A DNA stretch of 64,000 nt, taken from the NCBI RefSeq assembly GCF_000963005.1, contig NZ_JZHZ01000007.1:2299554-2363553 (forward strand), read 5' to 3'. How positions within the stretch are numbered: position 1 is the first letter of the stretch; each line of letters begins with the position of its first letter. A program made the translations under genes and the position numbers. The notes below the pieces were generated by a model. That model saw nothing but the letters and a program-made list of their open reading frames with translations, was not told the origin of the DNA and did no database searches. The DNA is from Xanthomonas sp. GPE 39. Its GTDB lineage: Bacteria > Pseudomonadota > Gammaproteobacteria > Xanthomonadales > Xanthomonadaceae. Shown here in pieces: positions 38,613 through 47,619 of this stretch.

Positions 38613-39696
38613 GTTCGGACATCACAATCCGTAGCACATCGTCCAGCAGTGCGGCGGCGGTAACCTCGGCACCAGCGCCCGGCCCCTGGATCAACAATGG
38701 CTGCTGCCGATAGCGATCGCTGTAGATGGCGACCCGGTTATCGGTGCCGGAGCCACTGACAAGCGAATGCGACAACGGTAACTCGCGCAGGCCCACCGAG
38801 GCACCATGCGCATCGAACCGGCCGACGAAGCGCAAACACGCACCATGCGCGCGCGCCTGCGCCAGGCGCGCGGCCAATGGCGCATCCAACTCCGACAAGA
38901 CCGCGTCCAACGCCGGTAACGTCGCCGCCGCCAAAACTTCCGGCACCAGCGACTCCACATGCACCTGCTCGGCCTGCAACGGCAAGCCTGCGGCACGCGC
39001 CAGGATCAACAGCTTGCGACGCACATCCTCGCCGGATAGGTCCTCGCGCGGATCGGGCTCGGTATAACCGGCCGCAGCGGCTTCGCGCACGCACGCAGAG
39101 AACGCACAGCGACCATCGTAGCGATGCAGCAACCAGGCCAACGAGCCGGACAAGATCCCTTCCACCGCATGGATATGATCGCCGCCGGCCACCAGCGCGC
39201 GCAGACTGCTCAGCAACGGCAGGCCTGCGCCAACCGTGGCGCTGTCGCCATAGTGCGCGCCAACGGCATGGCAGGCGGCATGAATCTGCTCGGCGCGGGC
39301 CAGCGCGGCACCTTGACCGAGCTTGTTGGCGGTGACCACATGCACACCGCCTCGCAACCATTGAGCATGCCGCTGCGCCACCACCTCGCTGGCCGTGGCA
39401 TCGACGACAATATCGCCCTGGCGCAGGTTCTCAGGCAACACCACCGCTAGGGCGCCACGCTCGGCGGCATTGGCCTGGGTCAGGGCCTGCGCCGGTGCGT
39501 GCGCGCACTCGACCACCGTGCGCGAATTCGCGAGCCAGACGAACGCGGGCAGACCGACACGGCGGCGTTGCAGCGCCTGATAGCGCGCGACGAAGGCGCG
39601 ACCGACGGTGCCAGTGCCTAGCAAACACAACTGCGGCGCCGCCAACGCGACTTGCCCCAGCGGCAGCGAACACGCATTGGCCAACGCGTTGCTCAC
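38602..39696 (-). CDS. hom: Homoserine dehydrogenase
   Basis: Reduces aspartate semialdehyde to homoserine. The 364-residue protein lacks an aspartokinase domain and an ACT domain; it corresponds to the C-terminal half of ThrA/MetL. Signatures: nucleotide motif LLGTGTVGRAFVARYQ, HVVTANK (catalytic Lys region), GLPLLSSLRALVAGGDHIHAVEGILSGS and GYTEPDPREDLSGEDVRRK. It is last in the operon metX-metB-hom (4-base overlap with metB), so it probably makes homoserine specifically for methionine; a bifunctional ThrA would be expected elsewhere. Confidence 0.95.
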   Translation of the reverse strand: MSNALANACSLPLGQVALAAPQLCLLGTGTVGRAFVARYQALQRRRVGLPAFVWLANSRTVVECAHAPAQALTQANAAERGALAVVLPENLRQGDIVVDATASEVVAQRHAQWLRGGVHVVTANKLGQGAALARAEQIHAACHAVGAHYGDSATVGAGLPLLSSLRALVAGGDHIHAVEGILSGSLAWLLHRYDGRCAFSACVREAAAAGYTEPDPREDLSGEDVRRKLLILARAAGLPLQAEQVHVESLVPEVLAAATLPALDAVLSELDAPLAARLAQARAHGACLRFVGRFDAHGASVGLRELPLSHSLVSGSGTDNRVAIYSDRYRQQPLLIQGPGAGAEVTAAALLDDVLRIVMSERWR

Positions 39697-40910
39697 GCAT
39701 CCACCCGTTTGCGCGGCACCGCCTCGCTGGCGCGCTGCGCACGCTCCAGACCCGCCCGCAGGTCGACCAGCAAGTCGGCACTGGACTCGATACCCACCGA
39801 CAAACGCAACAGGCCATCGGAAATACCAGCGTTGGCCCGCGCTTGCGGGGTCATCGCCGCGTGCGTCATCGACGCCGGATGGGCAATCAAACTTTCCACA
39901 CCGCCCAACGATTCGGCCAGGGTGAAATAGCGCAATCCATCGACGAAGGCACGCACCTCGGGCTCGGCCCCAGCCAGTTCGAAACTAATCATCGCGCCGA
40001 AGCCCTGTTGCTGACGCGCCGCGATGGCATGTCCGGGATGCGTGGGGATGCCGGGGTAGTACACCTGCCGCACTGCCGGGTGCGTTTGCAGCAGTTCCAC
40101 CACCGCCTGCGCATTCTCCTGGTGTACACGCAAGCGCGCATCCAGCGTGCGCAGGCCGCGCAAGGTCAGGAACGCATCGAACGGCGAACCGGTCAAGCCC
40201 AGTGCGTTCGCCCACCATGCCAGTTGCTTGTGCAATTCGGCATCGGCGGCGACCACCGCACCACCGACGACATCGCTGTGGCCGTTGACGTACTTGGTGG
40301 TGGAATGAATCACCAGGTCGGCGCCAAAAGCCAGCGGCTTCTGTAGCACCGGAGACAAGAACGTGTTGTCGACCACCACCAGCGCACCGGCCTTGTGCGC
40401 GGCGTCGATGACGAAACGCAGATCGGTGATGCGTAGCAACGGATTGGATGGGGTCTCGATCATCACCAGCCGTGGCGATTGCGCCAACGCCTCGGCCAAC
40501 GCGCGCGGATCGGTCAAATCGACGGTGATCAAAACGAAGTGGCCTTTTTTCGCCAACGCATCGAACAACCGCCAGCTACCGCCATAGGCATCGTGCGGTA
40601 CCACCAACGTGTCACCCGGCTGCAGCAGCGCATTGAGTACCAAATTGATCGCGCCCATGCCGGTGGCGGTGACCACACCGCCGGCACCGCCTTCCAGCTC
40701 CGCCAACGCTTCGCCGAGCAGGTCGCGGGTTGGGTTGCCGCTGCGGGTGTAGTCGTACTGGCGCTTGTTGCCGAAGCCATCGAAGCTGAAGTTCGACGAC
40801 AGCACGATGGGCGGGGTCACAGCACCGTGGGTGGTGTCGCGGTCGATGCCGGCGCGCACTGCGGCGGTGGCGGCAGTACAAGGCAGATCGGTGTCGTGTG
40901 CGTTACTCAT
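39693..40910 (-). CDS. metB: Cystathionine gamma-synthase (trans-sulfuration PLP enzyme)
   Basis: PLP enzyme of the Cys/Met metabolism family, 405 residues. The PLP lysine is K206 in STTKYVNGHSDVVGG; other signatures are YTRSGNPTRDLLGEALAELEGG and the ETPSNPLLRI.D loop. Position between metX and hom suggests it condenses an acylated homoserine with cysteine (cystathionine) or with sulfide; these activities cannot be told apart from sequence. It overlaps metX and hom by four bases on either side. Confidence 0.93.
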   Translation of the reverse strand: MSNAHDTDLPCTAATAAVRAGIDRDTTHGAVTPPIVLSSNFSFDGFGNKRQYDYTRSGNPTRDLLGEALAELEGGAGGVVTATGMGAINLVLNALLQPGDTLVVPHDAYGGSWRLFDALAKKGHFVLITVDLTDPRALAEALAQSPRLVMIETPSNPLLRITDLRFVIDAAHKAGALVVVDNTFLSPVLQKPLAFGADLVIHSTTKYVNGHSDVVGGAVVAADAELHKQLAWWANALGLTGSPFDAFLTLRGLRTLDARLRVHQENAQAVVELLQTHPAVRQVYYPGIPTHPGHAIAARQQQGFGAMISFELAGAEPEVRAFVDGLRYFTLAESLGGVESLIAHPASMTHAAMTPQARANAGISDGLLRLSVGIESSADLLVDLRAGLERAQRASEAVPRKRVDA

Positions 40911-41953
40911 GCGTCAGCTCCGGTGGGGCGAAGGGCAGTGGCGAGGATCGCGTCGATGCGATCGGTTTCTTTCAGAAAGGCATCATGTCCGTAGGGCGAA
41001 CGCAGCACGCGCAGGCTGCCGCGCGGCCCCAACCCTTCGACCAGGGTCACCAGGTCGGACAACGGCACCAGGCGGTCGCCCTCGACCGCGACCACCACGG
41101 TGGACACGGCGACGGCGCTGGGATCGATGCGGTGCAGGTCGATCGATTCGGACAGGCGCAGATAAGCGTTGACCTGGGTGCGCGCCACGTACTGGGCACC
41201 GGCGGCATCGAGGTAATCCTCGGCGGCAACGCGCACACGGCCATTGATCACTTCCGGCGCCGCATCGAAGCGTTCGCCGAATTCTTCGGGCGTGCGATAG
41301 CTAAGCATCGCGAACTGCCGCGCCAGCGACAGCCCATGGTGTTCGGCGCACTGCAATTGACCCAACGCCACCGCGCGGCGCTGCAACGCGCGCCATGCCG
41401 CAGCATAAGGATGCGCGCGATGGGCGCCGCTGACCGCGACCAGCTTGCGCAGACGCTGCGGATGGCGCACCGCCAATTGCAGGCCGACCAGCGCGCCGTA
41501 GGAATAGCCGACGAAGCCATGTAATTGGACGATATCCAGAGCATCCAACAATGCGGCGATCGCGTCGGCCTGGTCGGCACTGTCGATCGGTGCGTCCAGG
41601 CTGCCGTCGGCACCGACGAAATCGAACGCCAGCACCCGCAACTGGGTCGGATCCAGCGCACGTCCTGGCGCGACCAAATCCTCGACCCAGCCCTTCTCGG
41701 GGAACGTGGCATTGGCAGCCAGATGGCGATGCGCGGAAATGCCGCCGGCCACGAATACCACCGGCGCGCTGGCCGGGCCGCTCAGCTCATAGCGCAAGCG
41801 CAGCAACTGCACGCCCGCATGACGCAGCGGCAGCGCCACCGCGATCTCGCCGCGCATGGCCCGCACGCCATCGGCAGGCACCGCCGACACGCCATAGCGG
41901 TCGTGAGGCGCAGGGAGAGAGGTAGAGCAATCGGACGTATTCACAAGACGCAT
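40907..41953 (-). CDS. metX: Homoserine O-acyltransferase of the MetX family
   Basis: Alpha/beta-hydrolase that activates homoserine for methionine synthesis. The 348-residue product has the nucleophile Ser151 in GYSYGALVG, the Asp in EGDRLVP and the catalytic His in YGHDAF; GGISAHRHLA is the oxyanion-side motif. The acyl donor (acetyl- or succinyl-CoA) is not decidable; members of this family in Xanthomonas include both types and a serine-specific branch. The start is taken at ATG 41953 (MRLVNTSD), which has GGA ten bases upstream; an in-frame ATG at 42007 lies in a hairpin directly after the riboswitch and would add 18 residues. First gene of metX-metB-hom. Confidence 0.92.
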   Translation of the reverse strand: MRLVNTSDCSTSLPAPHDRYGVSAVPADGVRAMRGEIAVALPLRHAGVQLLRLRYELSGPASAPVVFVAGGISAHRHLAANATFPEKGWVEDLVAPGRALDPTQLRVLAFDFVGADGSLDAPIDSADQADAIAALLDALDIVQLHGFVGYSYGALVGLQLAVRHPQRLRKLVAVSGAHRAHPYAAAWRALQRRAVALGQLQCAEHHGLSLARQFAMLSYRTPEEFGERFDAAPEVINGRVRVAAEDYLDAAGAQYVARTQVNAYLRLSESIDLHRIDPSAVAVSTVVVAVEGDRLVPLSDLVTLVEGLGPRGSLRVLRSPYGHDAFLKETDRIDAILATALRPTGADA

Positions 41954-42003
41954 GGCGGTATCCAGTGAGGAACGGCCATCGAGCTTCGCGGAGCTCGCGT
42001 TCG

Positions 42004-42020
42004 CCATGCACAGAGCATGG
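42004..42020 (-). promoter_or_regulatory. Hairpin directly downstream of the SAM riboswitch
   Basis: On the minus strand CCATGC-TCTGT-GCATGG forms a perfect 6-bp stem with a 5-base loop, 5 bases after P1; the 3' arm contains the in-frame ATG at 42007. With no U-tract behind it, the switch may act on translation or through Rho rather than by an intrinsic terminator. Confidence 0.5.
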
Positions 42021-42025
42021 ATCGA

Positions 42026-42140
42026 ACCATCTTTCGGCGGACGCGTCGGTCACCGCAGGATTTGGCACCTACACAAGCGCTTGCGCGCCCGCTGGCTGCC
42101 CCGGCATCAAAGGGCCTGTCCCTCCGCCGGTCTCGATGGT
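42026..42140 (-). promoter_or_regulatory. SAM-I (S-box) riboswitch controlling metX-metB-hom
   Basis: On the minus strand, P1 is ACCATC (42140-42135) pairing with GATGGT (42031-42026). Between them are the conserved elements in order: GAGA and GGCGGAGGGAC then GGCCC (P2/kink-turn side), TGATGCCGGGGCAGCC (P2/P3), GGTGCCAAATCCTGC (the pseudoknot/J3-4 consensus GGTGC.AATTCC.GC) and GAAAGATGG at the 3' end. P4 is the GCGG...CCGC stem. This is the classical SAM-I consensus, so high S-adenosylmethionine should switch the methionine operon off. Confidence 0.92.
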
Positions 42141-42146
42141 GATGCC

Positions 42147-42175
42147 ACGATGCCTAGGTTTTTCGGCAATGTCAA
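42147..42175 (-). promoter_or_regulatory. Putative promoter of the metX operon
   Basis: On the minus strand a perfect -35 TTGACA (42175-42170) is followed after 17 bases by a weak -10, CATCGT (42152-42147). A start of transcription near 42140 would coincide with the 5' end of the riboswitch. Confidence 0.5.
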
Positions 42176-42263
42176 TCGCTTTATTCGGATGAAGCGATAC
42201 AAAACATGTCGCCCCCCCCTGGTATCGGCCATACTCCCTCGCCCTGACCAAGCACCGCTCTAC

Positions 42264-43175
42264 GTGCACCGACACTCCTCTCACCGCTGGTTTGCAATGG
42301 CTTGGCTGCTGGCGCTTGCGTCGAGCACATGTGCACAAACACTGCTGCGGTGGAACGCGCCCCACCCGGTCGCGCATACGGCCCCAACCTGGCTGACGGT
42401 CACTGCACGCCGCAACGGCCTGCGTGAAATCTGGCTGGGCAATCCGCTGGGTGGACCCGTGCAGATCCAGCTCAACGGGGAGGTCAACGGGTTCAAGGCC
42501 ATTCCGGCACTGCCGCGCGACATCGAACTGGCGGCGGGCGAACGCCGCCTGGCGAGCTGCCTGTATCCGCTCGACGGCGACACCGACGCCAGTGGCGCCA
42601 GCGCGGACCTGCACATCGAAGCGATCCCCGGCTCGCCGCACGCTCACGCCGAACCTGTCCTCTACCAATTGCCTTTCAAGGGCGTCCCAATCCGCATCGA
42701 TCAGGGCTTCGGCGGCGGCTTCAGCCACCACGATCCCGCCAACTTCTACGCACTGGACTTCGCGCTGCCCGAAGGCACCCCGATCCTGGCCGCGCGCGAG
42801 GGCGTGGTGATGGAAATCCGCGACGACTTTCGCGAGTCCGGCACCGATGCCGCGCGCCTGGGCCAAGCCGCCAATCTGGTGCGTATCGTGCATGCGGACG
42901 GGAGCATGGCGCTCTACGCCCACCTGGCCGCCGGCGGCGTGCAGGTTCGGGTTGGACAGAGCGTACAGCGCGGCGAGCGGCTCGGCCTGTCCGGCAACAC
43001 CGGCCTGACGACCGCGCCGCACCTGCACTTCGCGGTGCAGCTCAACCGTGGCCTGCGCCTGGAATCGGTACCGTTGCGCATGGCCGGCCCGCTCGGCGAA
43101 CTGCACTTCGCCCATTCTGATCCGCCCGCAGACAGGTACCGCAACCGAACGGGCCAACCGACAAGCCCGCTATAA
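42264..43175 (+). CDS. Exported M23 family metallopeptidase (LytM-type)
   Basis: Peptidoglycan endopeptidase, about 303 residues. The catalytic domain (about 150-280) has the first zinc ligands around GFGGGFSHHDPANFYALDFALPEGTPI (H and D), then LVRIVHADGSMALYAHLAAGG and the final H.H in TAPHLHFAVQ. The N-terminus from the GTG at 42264 (HRHSSHRWFAMAWLLALASS) forms a good signal peptide with the Ala-Gln cleavage site; alternatives are ATG 42189 and ATG 42297, so the start is uncertain. A beta-rich N-terminal region (about 30-140) precedes the peptidase. It is divergent from metX. Confidence 0.9.
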   Translation: MHRHSSHRWFAMAWLLALASSTCAQTLLRWNAPHPVAHTAPTWLTVTARRNGLREIWLGNPLGGPVQIQLNGEVNGFKAIPALPRDIELAAGERRLASCLYPLDGDTDASGASADLHIEAIPGSPHAHAEPVLYQLPFKGVPIRIDQGFGGGFSHHDPANFYALDFALPEGTPILAAREGVVMEIRDDFRESGTDAARLGQAANLVRIVHADGSMALYAHLAAGGVQVRVGQSVQRGERLGLSGNTGLTTAPHLHFAVQLNRGLRLESVPLRMAGPLGELHFAHSDPPADRYRNRTGQPTSPL

Positions 43176-43176
43176 T
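43171..43176 (+). promoter_or_regulatory. Putative -10 of prfC
   Basis: A perfect TATAAT overlaps the stop codon of the M23 gene, 46 bases before the prfC start. No good -35 is seen at 16-18 bases upstream. Confidence 0.4.
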
Positions 43177-43221
43177 CGCAGGCTTCCCCGTTTCCGATGA
43201 CGCCCGCCGGGCGTGCTGCCC

Positions 43222-44826
43222 ATGTCCGAAGTCGCCACCGAAGCCGCGCGTCGCCGCACCTTCGCCATCATTTCCCATCCCGACGCCGGCAAAACCACGC
43301 TGACCGAAAAACTGTTGCTGTTCGGCGGGGCGATCCAGATGGCCGGCTCGGTCAAGGGACGCAAAGCCGCACGCCACGCCACCTCGGACTGGATGGCGCT
43401 GGAAAAGGAACGCGGCATCTCGGTGACCTCGTCGGTGATGCAGTTCCCCTACGACGGCAAGATCATCAACCTGCTCGATACCCCCGGCCACGCCGACTTC
43501 GGCGAGGACACCTACCGCGTGCTCACTGCGGTGGATTCAGCGCTGATGGTGATCGACGTGGCCAAGGGCGTGGAAGAACGCACCATCAAACTGATGGAAG
43601 TGTGCCGGCTACGCGACACGCCGATCATGACCTTCATCAACAAGCTCGACCGCGAGGGTAAGGATCCGATCGACTTGCTCGACGAAGTGGAGACCGTGCT
43701 CGGCATCCAGTGCGCGCCAGTGACCTGGCCCATTGGCATGGGCCAACGGCTCAAGGGCGTCGTGCACCTGATCAGCGGCGAAGTACACCTGTACGAGCAG
43801 GGCCGCAATTTCACCCGTCAGGATTCGACCATCTTCCCATCGCTGGACGCGCCCGGCCTGGCCGAGAAAATCGGCGAACAGATGCTGGCCGAACTGCGCG
43901 AGGAACTGGAACTGGTGCAAGGCGCCAGCCACGCGTTCGACCTGGACGCCTATCGCGCCGGCAAGCAGACTCCGGTGTTCTTCGGCTCGGGCGTCAACAA
44001 CTTCGGCGTGCAGCCGTTGCTGGACTTCTTCGCCGAACATGCGCCGCCACCGCAGCCACGCGCCACCACCGGCCGCCAGGTGCGGGCCGAGGAAGACAAG
44101 TTGAGCGGCTTCGTGTTCAAGATCCAGGCCAACATGGACCCGCAACACCGCGACCGCGTCGCGTTCATGCGCATCTGTTCTGGCCGTTTCGGCGCGGGGA
44201 TGAAAACCCTGCATGTGCGCACCGGCAAGGAAGTAAAACTGGCCAATGCGCTGACCTTCATGGCCAGCGACCGCGAGATCGCCGCCGAAGCCTACCCCGG
44301 CGACGTCATCGGCATCCACAACCACGGCACCATTTCCATCGGCGACACCTTCACCGAGGGCGAGGCGCTGTCGTTCACCGGCATTCCCAATTTCGCACCG
44401 GAATTGTTCCGCCGCGCGCGGCTGCGCGATCCACTCAAACTCAAACAATTGCAGAAAGGTTTGGCACAGTTGTCCGAAGAAGGCGCCACGCAATTCTTCC
44501 GCCCACTGATGAGTAACGACCTGATCCTCGGTGCGGTCGGCACGTTGCAATTCGACGTGGTGGCCTATCGACTCAAAGACGAATACGGCGTGGATGCCAG
44601 CTTCGAGCCGGTCGGCGTCGTCACCGCACGCTGGGTGCATTGCGACAACGCCAAAAAACTGGAGGAATTCCGCGAGAAAAACGCGATGAACCTTGGCATC
44701 GACGCCGCTGGCGAATTGGTCTACCTGGCCCCGACCCGGGTCAATCTGCAACTGGCACAGGAACGCGCGCCGGACGTGCGCTTCGCCGCCACCCGCGAAC
44801 ACGCGCACTGCGTGGCGCTGGACTAA
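43222..44826 (+). CDS. prfC: Peptide chain release factor 3
   Basis: Translational GTPase that recycles RF1/RF2 from the ribosome. The 534-residue protein has G1 [17 protein letters not shown]2/switch region [16 protein letters not shown]3 DTPGHADF and G4 NKLDREG, followed by the domain II/III arrangement typical of RF3 and the RF3 C-terminal domain. The ATG at 43222 ([14 protein letters not shown]) is preferred over a GTG nine bases earlier. A repeat element begins two bases after its stop codon. Confidence 0.97.
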   Translation: MSEVATEAARRRTFAIISHPDAGKTTLTEKLLLFGGAIQMAGSVKGRKAARHATSDWMALEKERGISVTSSVMQFPYDGKIINLLDTPGHADFGEDTYRVLTAVDSALMVIDVAKGVEERTIKLMEVCRLRDTPIMTFINKLDREGKDPIDLLDEVETVLGIQCAPVTWPIGMGQRLKGVVHLISGEVHLYEQGRNFTRQDSTIFPSLDAPGLAEKIGEQMLAELREELELVQGASHAFDLDAYRAGKQTPVFFGSGVNNFGVQPLLDFFAEHAPPPQPRATTGRQVRAEEDKLSGFVFKIQANMDPQHRDRVAFMRICSGRFGAGMKTLHVRTGKEVKLANALTFMASDREIAAEAYPGDVIGIHNHGTISIGDTFTEGEALSFTGIPNFAPELFRRARLRDPLKLKQLQKGLAQLSEEGATQFFRPLMSNDLILGAVGTLQFDVVAYRLKDEYGVDASFEPVGVVTARWVHCDNAKKLEEFREKNAMNLGIDAAGELVYLAPTRVNLQLAQERAPDVRFAATREHAHCVALD

Positions 44827-44828
44827 GA

Positions 44829-44965
44829 GTGGCTAACAACGTCGCCAATCGCTGTCGACTGGGCGCGGACAGCACACAGGAACCACAGTGTACTGATGGA
44901 GATACTGAGGATTCCGAGCACTGCCCGCGCCCGTGCGGCGGTGACGCAGCGGTTTTGTTAGCGAC
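44829..44965 (+). repeat. Inverted-ended intergenic repeat, copy 1 (about 137 bp, MITE-like)
   Basis: The ends are inverted: GTGGCTAACAA (44829-44839) and TTGTTAGCGAC (44955-44965, reverse complement GTCGCTAACAA) match at 10 of 11 positions. The interior carries GGGCGCGGACAGC then CACAGGAACC, shared with copy 2 on the other strand at 47477-47618. It starts two bases after the prfC stop. No coding capacity. Confidence 0.75.
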
Positions 44966-45085
44966 CCTACAAACCGCTGACAACACGGCGATGTATGACG
45001 ACACCTGAGCACACGCCCAACCAGCAGCGCCATGTTGCACCACGATGGATGCGAACCGCTCGCAATTGTTTTACCGTATGCCCCC

Positions 45086-45757
45086 ATGGACGCAGACCAC
45101 TCGCCCGCCTCCACACACGCAGATACGTCCCACTCCACGGACTGGCGCGACGAACTTGCCAGCACGCTGACCCATGGATTGGGGGCAATCGCAGCGCTAG
45201 CTGGCGGCTCAGTACTGATTACCCTTGCGGCAATCTACGGCGACGGCTGGCAACTGGCCACGGCCATCGTGTTCAGCGTGAGCTTGCTGCTGCTGTACGT
45301 GGCCTCCACCCTGTACCACGCCATCTCACATCCAGGTGCGAAGGCACGTCTGCAAATCTTCGACCACTGCGCGATCTACCTGCTGATCGCTGGCACCTAC
45401 ACCCCATTCACCCTGATCGGACTGCGTGGCCCATGGGGTTGGGGCTTGTTCGCGGCAATCTGGAGCATCGCCGTGGCGGGGGTGATCTTCAAGCTGTTCT
45501 TCACCGGGCGTTTCCGTCTGCTGTCGACCTTCCTGTACATCGCCATGGGCTGGCTGATCGTGGTTGCGATCGAGCCGCTGTTGCGCGCGATCGATGCGCG
45601 AACACTTGGCTGGCTCTTAGCCGGGGGGTTGTTCTACACCCTTGGGACGTATTTCTATCAACGCGACACCGTGCGCTACTTCCACGCGATCTGGCATCTG
45701 TTCGTCCTCGCCGGCAGCGTCTGCCATTTCGTCGCGGTGACCGGACAAGTGCTCTGA
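45086..45757 (+). CDS. Hemolysin III family membrane protein
   Basis: A 223-residue inner-membrane protein of the HlyIII/PAQR superfamily with seven helices. After a charged N-terminus (MDADHSPASTHADTSHS...) the core begins ELASTLTHGLGAIAALAGGS; conserved residues include YHAISHPGAKARLQIFDHCAIYLLIAGTYTPF and the terminal HAIWHLFVLAGSVCHF, whose histidines would form the metal site of PAQR proteins. True hemolytic activity is not established for the family. The ATG at 45086 is used; an in-frame ATG at 45032 exists. Confidence 0.92.
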   Translation: MDADHSPASTHADTSHSTDWRDELASTLTHGLGAIAALAGGSVLITLAAIYGDGWQLATAIVFSVSLLLLYVASTLYHAISHPGAKARLQIFDHCAIYLLIAGTYTPFTLIGLRGPWGWGLFAAIWSIAVAGVIFKLFFTGRFRLLSTFLYIAMGWLIVVAIEPLLRAIDARTLGWLLAGGLFYTLGTYFYQRDTVRYFHAIWHLFVLAGSVCHFVAVTGQVL

Positions 45758-45929
45758 GGCCGCCGCGACCGCATTTCGCACTTTGCACACCTCAGGCGGC
45801 AGCGCTTCAGCGATAGCGCGTCCGTGCCACACATCGCACCAGAACGCGGAAAGACAAACAACTGAAGCACCGACGCGAAACCACGTGCCGGTGCCTTTCC
45901 GAACCCCGAACTCCCAAACACCAGGCGGC

Positions 45930-46358
45930 TCAACTGGCGATATAGCGCTGCAACTGATCCAGTTCCTGACGTTGCTCCTCGATCACCGCCTTGACCAGAT
46001 CGCCGATCGAAATCAGCCCGATCACCGCACCCGCCTCCACCACCGGCAAGTGACGGATGCGGTGCCCGGTCATCAGCTGCATACACTGCTGCACGCTCTG
46101 CGCAGGATCCACGGTGTGGACCTTGTCGCTCATGATGTCGCGCACCGGCGTGGTGGCCGAAGAACGCTCCTGCAACACCACCTTGCGCGCGTAGTCGCGC
46201 TCGGACAGGATCCCGGCCAGATGCCCGTCCTGCATCACCAGCACTGCGCCGATGCCCTTGTCGGCCATCAACCGCAGTGCCTCGATCACCGCCGCATCCG
46301 GTGCGATCGCGTGGATCTCACCGCCCTTCTCGCTCAACACATGCCGTACCGTACGCAT
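45930..46358 (-). CDS. Tandem CBS domain protein
   Basis: A 142-residue cytoplasmic protein made of two CBS domains: residues about 8-62 (AIAPDAAVIEALRLMADKGIGAVLVM) and 75-130 (VDPAQSVQQCMQLMTGHRIRHLPVVE). Such modules bind adenosine nucleotides and act as energy-state sensors; the partner is unknown. The ATG at 46358 (MRTVRHVLSEKG) gives the usual family N-terminus; the frame is open upstream to 46415, inside the glycosyltransferase gene. It overlaps the end of that gene by 41 bases, suggesting coupled expression. Confidence 0.9.
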   Translation of the reverse strand: MRTVRHVLSEKGGEIHAIAPDAAVIEALRLMADKGIGAVLVMQDGHLAGILSERDYARKVVLQERSSATTPVRDIMSDKVHTVDPAQSVQQCMQLMTGHRIRHLPVVEAGAVIGLISIGDLVKAVIEEQRQELDQLQRYIAS

Positions 46359-47340
46359 CACTGCCTCCCGGTTCGCTGGATCGCGGGTCCGAGCATACTC
46401 CTTCGCCGGGTGCACGCCAGGTATCGACCAAATACAGTGGACGTTGCTTGGACTCCTCGTACAAGCGACCGAGATACTCGCCGATCAGCCCCAAGGCGAT
46501 CAGCTGCACGCCGCCCAGGAACAGAATCACCGCCATCATCGTCGGCCAGCCGGCGACCCGATCGCCCCATAGCGCAGCCTTGACCACCACGACCAGCCCG
46601 AACACAAATGCGGCAACGGCGGTCGCCAGGCCAAGATACGTCGCCACCCGCAACGGCGCGGTGGAGAAACCGGTGATCCCGTCCAGGGCGAAATTCCACA
46701 GCCGCCACAGGCTGAACTTGCTGTGCCCAGCCAAACGCGGCGCGCGCCGATAAGGCACCGCCAAGCGACGGAAACCGACCCAGCCGAACAGGCCCTTCAT
46801 GAAACGGTGGCGCTCGCGCAACTGACGCAGCGCGGCCAGCGCACGCGGCGACAATAGGCGGAAATCGCCGGTGTCGGCCGGGATCGGTGTCTTCGACAGG
46901 TACCCGATCACCCGATAGAACAAGGCGGCGGTGCCGCGCTTGAGCCAGCTTTCCCCCTCGCGCAGGATACGCGTGCCGTAGATGTCGTCGTAGCCGTCAC
47001 GCCAGTGTGCGACGAACTGCCCGATCAATTCCGGCGGATCCTGGCCATCGGCATCCAGCAACATCGCCGCGCCGCATTCGACGAAATCCAGCCCTGCGGT
47101 CAAGGCCAGCTCCTTGCCAAAATTGCGCGACAACCGCAGCGCCCCGACCCGCGGATCGGACTCGGCCAGCGCCAGCATGGTGTCCCAAGTCGCATCGCGG
47201 CTACCGTCGTCCACGTACAACACGCGGCCTTGCACCCCCTCCAGTCGATCGAGCACGGCAAGGATGCGCGGGTGCAACAACGGCAGCGTTTGCGCCTCGT
47301 TGAACGCAGTAACGACGACGGTGAGACGTTCGGGTTCCAT
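46318..47340 (-). CDS. GT2 glycosyltransferase, polyprenyl-phosphate sugar type (DPM1/GtrB-like)
   Basis: A 340-residue inner-membrane enzyme that is expected to transfer a sugar from a nucleotide to undecaprenyl phosphate. The GT-A domain has VVVTAFNEAQTLPLL, VLYVDDGSRDATWD and the DxD-type LLDADGQDPPEL; DTGDFRLLSPRAL and FMKGLFGWVGF are family motifs. Two C-terminal helices (about 238-260 and 273-295, AVAAFVFGLVVVVKAALW and PTMMAVILFLGGVQLIAL) match the GtrB/ArnC type. The tail after EESKQRPLYLVD is about 30 residues longer than usual and runs into the CBS gene. ATG 47340 (MEPERLTVV) is chosen. Confidence 0.9.
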   Translation of the reverse strand: MEPERLTVVVTAFNEAQTLPLLHPRILAVLDRLEGVQGRVLYVDDGSRDATWDTMLALAESDPRVGALRLSRNFGKELALTAGLDFVECGAAMLLDADGQDPPELIGQFVAHWRDGYDDIYGTRILREGESWLKRGTAALFYRVIGYLSKTPIPADTGDFRLLSPRALAALRQLRERHRFMKGLFGWVGFRRLAVPYRRAPRLAGHSKFSLWRLWNFALDGITGFSTAPLRVATYLGLATAVAAFVFGLVVVVKAALWGDRVAGWPTMMAVILFLGGVQLIALGLIGEYLGRLYEESKQRPLYLVDTWRAPGEGVCSDPRSSEPGGSDAYGTACVEREGR

Positions 47341-47476
47341 CCGTGAATGGTACGAAGGGTGGCGCAACTGCACCAGTGATCCCGCACGCCTCAGACAATG
47401 GCCGCAATATCCAACGCCGACGCAGCGGCACCGACATCTCCATGCCCTCGGACCACCTGCATCACGCGCACGAGGA

Positions 47477-47618
47477 GTTGGCTAAACACCTACAACGACC
47501 GCAGCACCGCCGCGCGCGCAACAGTGCGCGGAACGCTCCTGTAGCAGCTGCACATTGCGGTTCCTGTGCGCTGTCCGCGCCCGCACGATGAGTAACTGGC
47601 GAGGTTTTGTTCGGTCAC
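47477..47618 (-). repeat. Inverted-ended intergenic repeat, copy 2 (about 142 bp)
   Basis: Read on the minus strand it starts GTGACCGAACAAAACC and ends GTTTAGCCAAC, a more degenerate version of the ends of copy 1, with the shared core GGGCGCGGACAGC-CACAGGAACC-CA-TGT at the same offset (about 32-36 bases in) and a second shared patch GCACTG..CGCGC.CG.GCGGCGGTG. It ends one base before the mtgA stop codon, mirroring copy 1 after prfC. The two copies are inverted, 2.5 kb apart. Confidence 0.65.
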
Positions 47619-47619
47619 G

